64,000 nucleotides of DNA from Deltaproteobacteria bacterium (lineage in GTDB: Bacteria > Myxococcota_A > UBA9042 > PHBI01), in NCBI GenBank assembly GCA_020632715.1, contig JACKFA010000013.1, forward strand, positions 1 through 64,000. Direction: 5' to 3'. The notes under the pieces were generated by a model, which worked only from the letters and a program-made list of their open reading frames with translations, was not told the DNA's origin and searched no databases. The translations under genes were made by a program, and so were the position numbers. Below, one piece after another: positions 60,025 through 64,000 of this stretch (the first letter of the stretch is position 1; every line of letters begins with the position of its first letter).

Positions 60025-60821
60025 ACGACCTTCATCGCGAGCTCGCGCCCATCTCGGAGCGGGCGTGGGAGCGGATCGAGTCGGAGGCGCGCGACGCGCT
60101 CAAGGTGTACTACGCGGCGCGGAAGCTCGTGGGCTTCAGCGGGCCGCACGGGTGGGAGAAGGCGTCCATCGCGACGGGCGAGGTGCGAGGGCTCGACGAC
60201 GTCGGTGAGGGCGTGATCGGGAACCTGCGGGTCGTCCAGCCGATGGTCGAGCTGCGCGTGCCGTTCACGCTCGACCGGCGGGAGCTCGACACCATCGCGC
60301 GCGGGAACCCGAAGCCCGACCTCGACCCGCTGACGGACGCGGCGAAGAAGCTCGCGCTCGCCGAGGACAGGCTCGCGTTCCACGGGAACAAGGCGGCCGG
60401 GGTCGTCGGGATGGTCAAGGGGACCGGGCTCGCGCCGGTGTCGCTGCACGAGGACTACCTGAAGTATCCGGGGTCGGTCGTGACGGCGCTCCAGCAGCTG
60501 CGCGAGGCGGGCGTCGGCGGGCCGTACGGCATCGCGCTCGGGCCGCGCTGCTTCAAGGGGCTCATGACCACGGTCACGGAGGGGGGCTACCCCGTGTACA
60601 AGCACGTGCGGGACCTCGTCGAGGGGCCGATCGTGCACGCGCCGGCGGTCGACGGCGCGGTGGTCCTCACGATGGAGGAGGGCGCGTTCGAGCTCGTGGT
60701 CGGGCGCGACGCGTCCATCGGCTACCTGAGCCACGACAGCGAGACGGTCTCGCTCTACTTCGAGGAGAGCCTCACGTTCCGGCTGTACGAGCCGGACGGG
60801 GCGGTCTGGCTCAAGTACTGA
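60021..60821 (+). CDS. Family 1 encapsulin shell protein
   Basis: A 266-aa shell protein with the HK97 fold. It starts MNDLHRELAPISERAWERIESEA, as family 1 encapsulins do, and includes GPHGWEKASIATG, VQPMVELRVPFTLDRRELD, DRLAFHGN, GGPYGIALGP, GGYPVYKHVRDLVEGPI and ends LTFRLYEPDGAVWLKY. Length is typical (about 265, T=1 shell). It would assemble around the ferritin-like protein encoded by the overlapping upstream gene to make an iron-storing nanocompartment. The first codons contain a degenerate ATGAACGACCTTCAT. Confidence 0.95.
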   Translation: MNDLHRELAPISERAWERIESEARDALKVYYAARKLVGFSGPHGWEKASIATGEVRGLDDVGEGVIGNLRVVQPMVELRVPFTLDRRELDTIARGNPKPDLDPLTDAAKKLALAEDRLAFHGNKAAGVVGMVKGTGLAPVSLHEDYLKYPGSVVTALQQLREAGVGGPYGIALGPRCFKGLMTTVTEGGYPVYKHVRDLVEGPIVHAPAVDGAVVLTMEEGAFELVVGRDASIGYLSHDSETVSLYFEESLTFRLYEPDGAVWLKY

Positions 60822-60875
60822 GCGGTGGCGGGGCGGCGTGCTCCCCGGCAGGGGACGCGCCGCTCTCGTCGTGGA

Positions 60876-61709
60876 TCAGTCGGCGAGCGCGTCGGCGACG
60901 CTCGCGGCGGTGACGGCGCGGACGAGCCAGCGATGGAGCGTCGCGGCGTCGGCGCAGGCGCGGATGCGGGCCTCCTCGGCGGCCGTCACCGCGAGCCCGC
61001 GCGTGGCGAGCACGGCCAGGAGGCTCTCCGCCTTGCCCTCCGCCTTGCCTTCGACCTTGCCCTCCGCCTTGCCTTCGACCTTGCCCTCCGCCTTGCTCTG
61101 GGCGGCGGTCTCGGCGAGCGCCGCGGTCAGGACGGGGTTCGCTTTGGCGAGCAGCGCGCGCGCCACGGCGTCGTCGGCTCTCGCGGCGCTGACGAGCGCG
61201 TGGACCGGCAGGGGCACGACGAACGCCTCGTCCTCGATGACGGCGTCGCCGTGGAGGAGCGACCACGATCCGGTCTCGCGCGACCACTCGAGCGCCCGCT
61301 GCCGCTCGACGTCGAGGGCGAAGATCCGCCGCACGCCGCGCTTCGCGAGCTCGGCGGCCTTCTTCCCGGCGTGGGAGAGGGACTCCGAGCTCACGACCTC
61401 GAACGCGAGGTGCTCGAGCTGCCGGCCGCCGGTCTCGGGGTCGGGCGTGGCTGGGTAGACGCTCCCGTCCGGCGCGAAGTCGTTCTTCTCCGACGTGCGG
61501 GTGAGCATGTCGGCCGCGGCGTCGAAGTCGTCGTCGACGTAGGCCTCGAGGAGCGCCGAGAGCTTCGAGTGGCGGCTCCCGTGGGGCTGGTCGGCAGGGC
61601 TCACGTAGACGACCTCCCCACCGACGACCTCGTAGCGGGTCTCGGGCACGATCAGCCGCTCGTCGACCGCGAATCGGCGCTGACCGCGCGGCTCGTCAGA
61701 AGTGCTCAT
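60876..61709 (-). CDS. Uma2 family (DUF820) restriction-like nuclease protein
   Basis: A 277-aa Uma2/DUF820 protein with the PD-(D/E)xK-type core: RYEVVGGEVVYVSPADQPHG, DFAPDGSVYPATPD (Asp) and HLAFEVVSSES (Glu-x-Val). It is followed by a long helical tail with a repeated KAEGKVEG unit (about 212-233), which is common in Uma2 and Rpn proteins. The role of Uma2 proteins is not settled; a nuclease activity is predicted only by fold. The ATG follows TATGCT by 7 nt, a leaderless arrangement. Confidence 0.82.
   Translation of the reverse strand: MSTSDEPRGQRRFAVDERLIVPETRYEVVGGEVVYVSPADQPHGSRHSKLSALLEAYVDDDFDAAADMLTRTSEKNDFAPDGSVYPATPDPETGGRQLEHLAFEVVSSESLSHAGKKAAELAKRGVRRIFALDVERQRALEWSRETGSWSLLHGDAVIEDEAFVVPLPVHALVSAARADDAVARALLAKANPVLTAALAETAAQSKAEGKVEGKAEGKVEGKAEGKAESLLAVLATRGLAVTAAEEARIRACADAATLHRWLVRAVTAASVADALAD
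61031..61096 (-). repeat. 24-bp coding tandem repeat (KAEGKVEG)
   Basis: Two perfect and one partial (18 bp) copies of a 24-bp unit inside the Uma2 gene, each encoding eight residues. No frame effect. Confidence 0.75.
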
Positions 61710-61716
61710 GCGGCGG

Positions 61717-61722
61717 AGCATA
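61717..61722 (-). promoter_or_regulatory. -10 box of a leaderless promoter (TATGCT-N7-ATG)
   Basis: TATGCT, CCGCCGC, ATG of the Uma2 gene. Identical hexamer and spacing to the deacetylase promoter at 55128. Confidence 0.45.
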
Positions 61723-61822
61723 GCAGGACGCGGAGGGGGAGATCACGCGTCGGCGCCATACCCGCCGCGGAGCGCGAACCGCGAGACGACGCGACCCCGC
61801 CCGGGAGGCCCGGCGCGGGGTC

Positions 61823-61837
61823 GTGAACGTCATTCAC
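61823..61837. repeat. Dispersed palindrome, copy 4 (GTGAACGTCATTCAC)
   Basis: One mismatch to the palindrome. It lies between ygeY (stop 61873) and the Uma2 start (61709), 36 bp after the ygeY stop in transcript direction. No paired copy was seen nearby. Confidence 0.65.
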
Positions 61838-61872
61838 AGCTCGCTCTTGCAAGGCGCCCCCGCGCCGATCGC

Positions 61873-63408
61873 TCAGCCGCGCTCGGCGTAGGCGCTCGGG
61901 AAGCGCGCGAGCATCGCGACGGCGAGCTGGAGCTCGCGGTCGTCCACGCACTCGCCGATCTTGTGCGTGTTCTGCTCGATGCCCGGGCCGCACCCGAACA
62001 TCGCCGGGTGCTTCACGACGCCCGACGTCACCCAGCGCTTGCCCTTCGTGTCGATGCTCGTGTCGTCGGCCGGGATCGGGAAGCCGACGCCGTCCGTCGA
62101 GAAGATCCAGCGGTCGATGCGCGGCTCCTTCCGGAGCTGCCCCTTCGCGCCGCCGTCCGGCACGCTCGGCGCCACGACGCGCCGGTACACGTCCGCCGCC
62201 GTCTGGATGGCGGGGTGGTCCTCCGGCGTCATCCAGCCCGGGTAGATCTGCGGGTTCCCGGGCTGGTAGCCCGTCCACGTCAGCTCCTCGTAGCGCGGCA
62301 CGTACACGTCGACCTGGAGCCCCGCCGCGCGCGCCTTCGCCACGCTCGGGAGGTTCTCCACGTCCGCGACCGCCTGCTCCGCCGACTCGCCCACCGTGAG
62401 GCGGCGGTCGAAGCGCACCGTGAGCTTGTCCGGCACGGCGCAGTCGCTCGGCGTGTCGAGCTTCGCCCACGACGCCGTGCGCGTCCCGTGGCCGAGGAAC
62501 TCGTGGTCGAGGAAGCCCTCGCGCGCGTCGTACTTGGCCGCCGCCTCCGCGACGATGGCGCTCCCGAACTCCATCGGGTTCAGCCCCTCCCACGGCATCG
62601 AGCCGTGGCACGAGCGCCCGGTCACCACCATCTCGATCTGCATGCGGCCGCGCTGCCCGCGGTAGATCCCGAGCGCCCCCTTCGCCGAGTCGCCCGTGCC
62701 CTCCGTGAGGATGACCACGTCGGGGACGACGCCCGCCTCGGCGCCCGGCCACACCTTCTGCGTCATGAACATGGGCCCGGCGCCGTCGTTGTCCTCCTCG
62801 GCCGCCGTCGCGTAGGAGCGCACGATGACGCCCTTCAGCGCCCCCTCGCCCTTGAGCTCGAGGAGGATCTTCGTCGCGACGACCTGGCAGCACACGCCAC
62901 CGAGCTGGTCGGCGGCGCCGCGCCCGAAGACGAGGCGGTCCCACTCGTCGTCGACCGGCAGGTGGCCGAGCTCCCGCCGCAGGAAGCCGCGGTCGACCTT
63001 CGACCAGTCCTTGACGCCGTCGTAGGCGTGGATCCCGCCGCCGATCTTCTGCTCCCACTGGGAGCGGAGGGCCATGACGGTGTCGGTGTGGCCGTCGTAG
63101 TAGACGACCTTCTTGTCGGCGAGCGCGACGCCGTCGCCCTCGTCCATCACGTGCCAGACGAGGTTGCCGTACTCGTCGAAGCCGACGTCCTCGGGCTTGT
63201 CGACCGCGCCGAGCTCGATGATCTGCGACTTCAGGTACTGGAGCCGCGGCCCCTCGTGGTTCGAGAGCCCGCAGCGCGGGTCACCGCCCTGGTCGGCCGG
63301 CTTGTCGACGTAGTCGGCGGGGATCCGGATGGCCTCCTTCAGGAGGCGCACGGCGATGGGGCGGTACTTCTCGGCGAGCTCGGCCACGCGGGCGTCGAGG
63401 TTCTGCAT
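61873..63408 (-). CDS. ygeY: YgeY-type M20 metallohydrolase
   Basis: A 511-aa M20/ArgE/DapE family hydrolase. The zinc site is visible as VVYYDGHTDTVMAL (His and Asp), the catalytic Glu in ATAAEEDNDGAGP and the dimer-domain pattern TGRSCHGSMPWEGLNPM. The fold and neighbour match YgeY of the E. coli selenium-linked cluster. YgeW lies upstream on the same strand, so this is a ygeW-ygeY pair; in gut bacteria these genes take part in purine degradation (from general knowledge). AGGAG 9 nt before the ATG supports the start. Confidence 0.85.
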   Translation of the reverse strand: MQNLDARVAELAEKYRPIAVRLLKEAIRIPADYVDKPADQGGDPRCGLSNHEGPRLQYLKSQIIELGAVDKPEDVGFDEYGNLVWHVMDEGDGVALADKKVVYYDGHTDTVMALRSQWEQKIGGGIHAYDGVKDWSKVDRGFLRRELGHLPVDDEWDRLVFGRGAADQLGGVCCQVVATKILLELKGEGALKGVIVRSYATAAEEDNDGAGPMFMTQKVWPGAEAGVVPDVVILTEGTGDSAKGALGIYRGQRGRMQIEMVVTGRSCHGSMPWEGLNPMEFGSAIVAEAAAKYDAREGFLDHEFLGHGTRTASWAKLDTPSDCAVPDKLTVRFDRRLTVGESAEQAVADVENLPSVAKARAAGLQVDVYVPRYEELTWTGYQPGNPQIYPGWMTPEDHPAIQTAADVYRRVVAPSVPDGGAKGQLRKEPRIDRWIFSTDGVGFPIPADDTSIDTKGKRWVTSGVVKHPAMFGCGPGIEQNTHKIGECVDDRELQLAVAMLARFPSAYAERG

Positions 63409-63489
63409 GCTCTCGTGCTCCTGCGGGGCGTCCCCCCGCGGCGGCTGGGGTGATTCTCTCGGTTCGTGTTCTGCGGCGCGCCGGCCGCC

Positions 63490-64000
63490 TCAGCCGAGCT
63501 GCGCGCGCAGCCGGGCGGCGAGGTCGGGGATCTTGGCGCCCGCGAGGAGCGCCATGATGACGTAGACCTTCTTCTGGGCCTCGCGCGCGACGTTGACCTT
63601 GTGCTTGTCCATGACGCCCGGCGAGACCTCGGCGCCGATGTCGGCCGGCAGGCAGTGCATGTAGAGGGCGTCGCCCTCGGCCGTGAGGCCCATGCGCCGC
63701 TCGTCGCAGATCCAGTCCGTGTGCGCCTTGTTGCGGGCGAGGGCGCGCTTCTCGATGTCGCCCATGGCGGCCTTGTCGCCCGCCTTGTTGGCCGCGACGC
63801 GCTCGAGCATGAGGTCGTAGGGGCCCCAGCTCTTCGGGTAGACGACGTCGGCGCCCTTGAAGGCGTCGTCCATGTCGTGGGTCACGCGGAAGCTGCCGCC
63901 GCCCTTCTTCGCGTTGTCGTGCGCGTGCTGCACGGTGTCCGGGATGAGCTGGTAGCCGTCCGGGTGGGCGAGGGTCACGTCGGCGCCGTAGCGCGTGAGG
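63490..64000 (-). CDS. ygeW: Knotted carbamoyltransferase YgeW, 3' part
   Basis: The last about 170 codons of a gene that extends beyond the right edge. The fragment resembles E. coli YgeW: LTRYGADVTLAHPDGYQLIP, ADVVYPKSWGPYDLM and LYMHCLPADIGAEV, the last being the Cys/His substrate-loop typical of carbamoyltransferases and knotted relatives. YgeW is an unassigned transcarbamylase-fold protein found with YgeY and YgeX. It reads in the same direction as ygeY, 81 bp from it, in a probable operon. Confidence 0.85.
   Translation of the reverse strand, partial: LTRYGADVTLAHPDGYQLIPDTVQHAHDNAKKGGGSFRVTHDMDDAFKGADVVYPKSWGPYDLMLERVAANKAGDKAAMGDIEKRALARNKAHTDWICDERRMGLTAEGDALYMHCLPADIGAEVSPGVMDKHKVNVAREAQKKVYVIMALLAGAKIPDLAARLRAQLG

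Overview
This 64 kb window is very GC-rich (coding third positions almost all G or C) and looks like a chromosomal segment of a myxobacterium-like organism (Myxococcota, probably Polyangia). The clues are families rather than a marker gene: a MopE-type Cys/Asp repeat protein ending in a MYXO-CTERM-like tail, CGDG...CDDG cysteine repeats, many Cys-anchored lipoproteins, a Hanks-type Ser/Thr kinase, an encapsulin and a DUF4157 (eCIS-core) protein. No rRNA, tRNA, CRISPR array, phage or integrase was seen. I recognise about 40 genes.

Layout. 0-11 kb: end of a SWIM/DUF5691-type pair, a lipoprotein with a beta-propeller-like half, a split NHEJ module (LigD-type polymerase then ATP-dependent ligase, no Ku in view), a lipoprotein, an S9 prolyl oligopeptidase and a translationally coupled MFS exporter. 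11-21.6 kb: a run of minus-strand exported proteins (small lipoprotein, 1123-aa MopE-repeat protein, 1077-aa RTX/Cys-repeat lipoprotein, lipoprotein with clan-CD-protease-like His and Cys motifs, small secreted protein). 21.7-30 kb: LysR regulator, SWIM-SNF2 helicase, aconitase with a good terminator. 30-36 kb: a giant secreted Ig-like/FN3/EGF/cadherin-like protein followed by a lipoprotein paralogous to the one at 1.7 kb. 36-40 kb: NhaA, a YchJ/SEC-C protein, an M50-like protease gene broken by a palindromic insertion, and a somatomedin-B plus thermonuclease lipoprotein. 40-52 kb: DUF4157 protein, a methyltransferase, a CHASE2 histidine kinase coupled to a lipoprotein, a membrane Ser/Thr kinase, MOSC, GST and DUF2911 proteins. 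52-60 kb: bacillithiol-type genes bshA-bshC (bshC apparently frameshifted), facing an exported PIG-L deacetylase, a 58-aa membrane protein and an SSS symporter. 59.6-60.8 kb: a two-gene encapsulin/ferritin-like nanocompartment. 60.9-64 kb: a Uma2 protein, then ygeY and the 3' part of ygeW.

Two patterns cut across the window. A 15-bp palindrome, GTGAAC-NNN-GTTCAC and one-mismatch variants, recurs in at least six intergenic sites, mostly between gene ends. Separately, five genes start exactly 7 nt after a TATNNY hexamer with no Shine-Dalgarno sequence, which suggests leaderless transcripts. The strongest candidates for something undescribed are the palindrome family, the inserted 160-175 bp inverted-repeat element, the exported deacetylase/small-membrane-protein/symporter unit next to bacillithiol genes, the SMB-nuclease fusion and the shared lipoprotein domain. 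Several coding frames are interrupted (M50 gene twice, bshC once); sequence error cannot be excluded for the two simple frameshifts.
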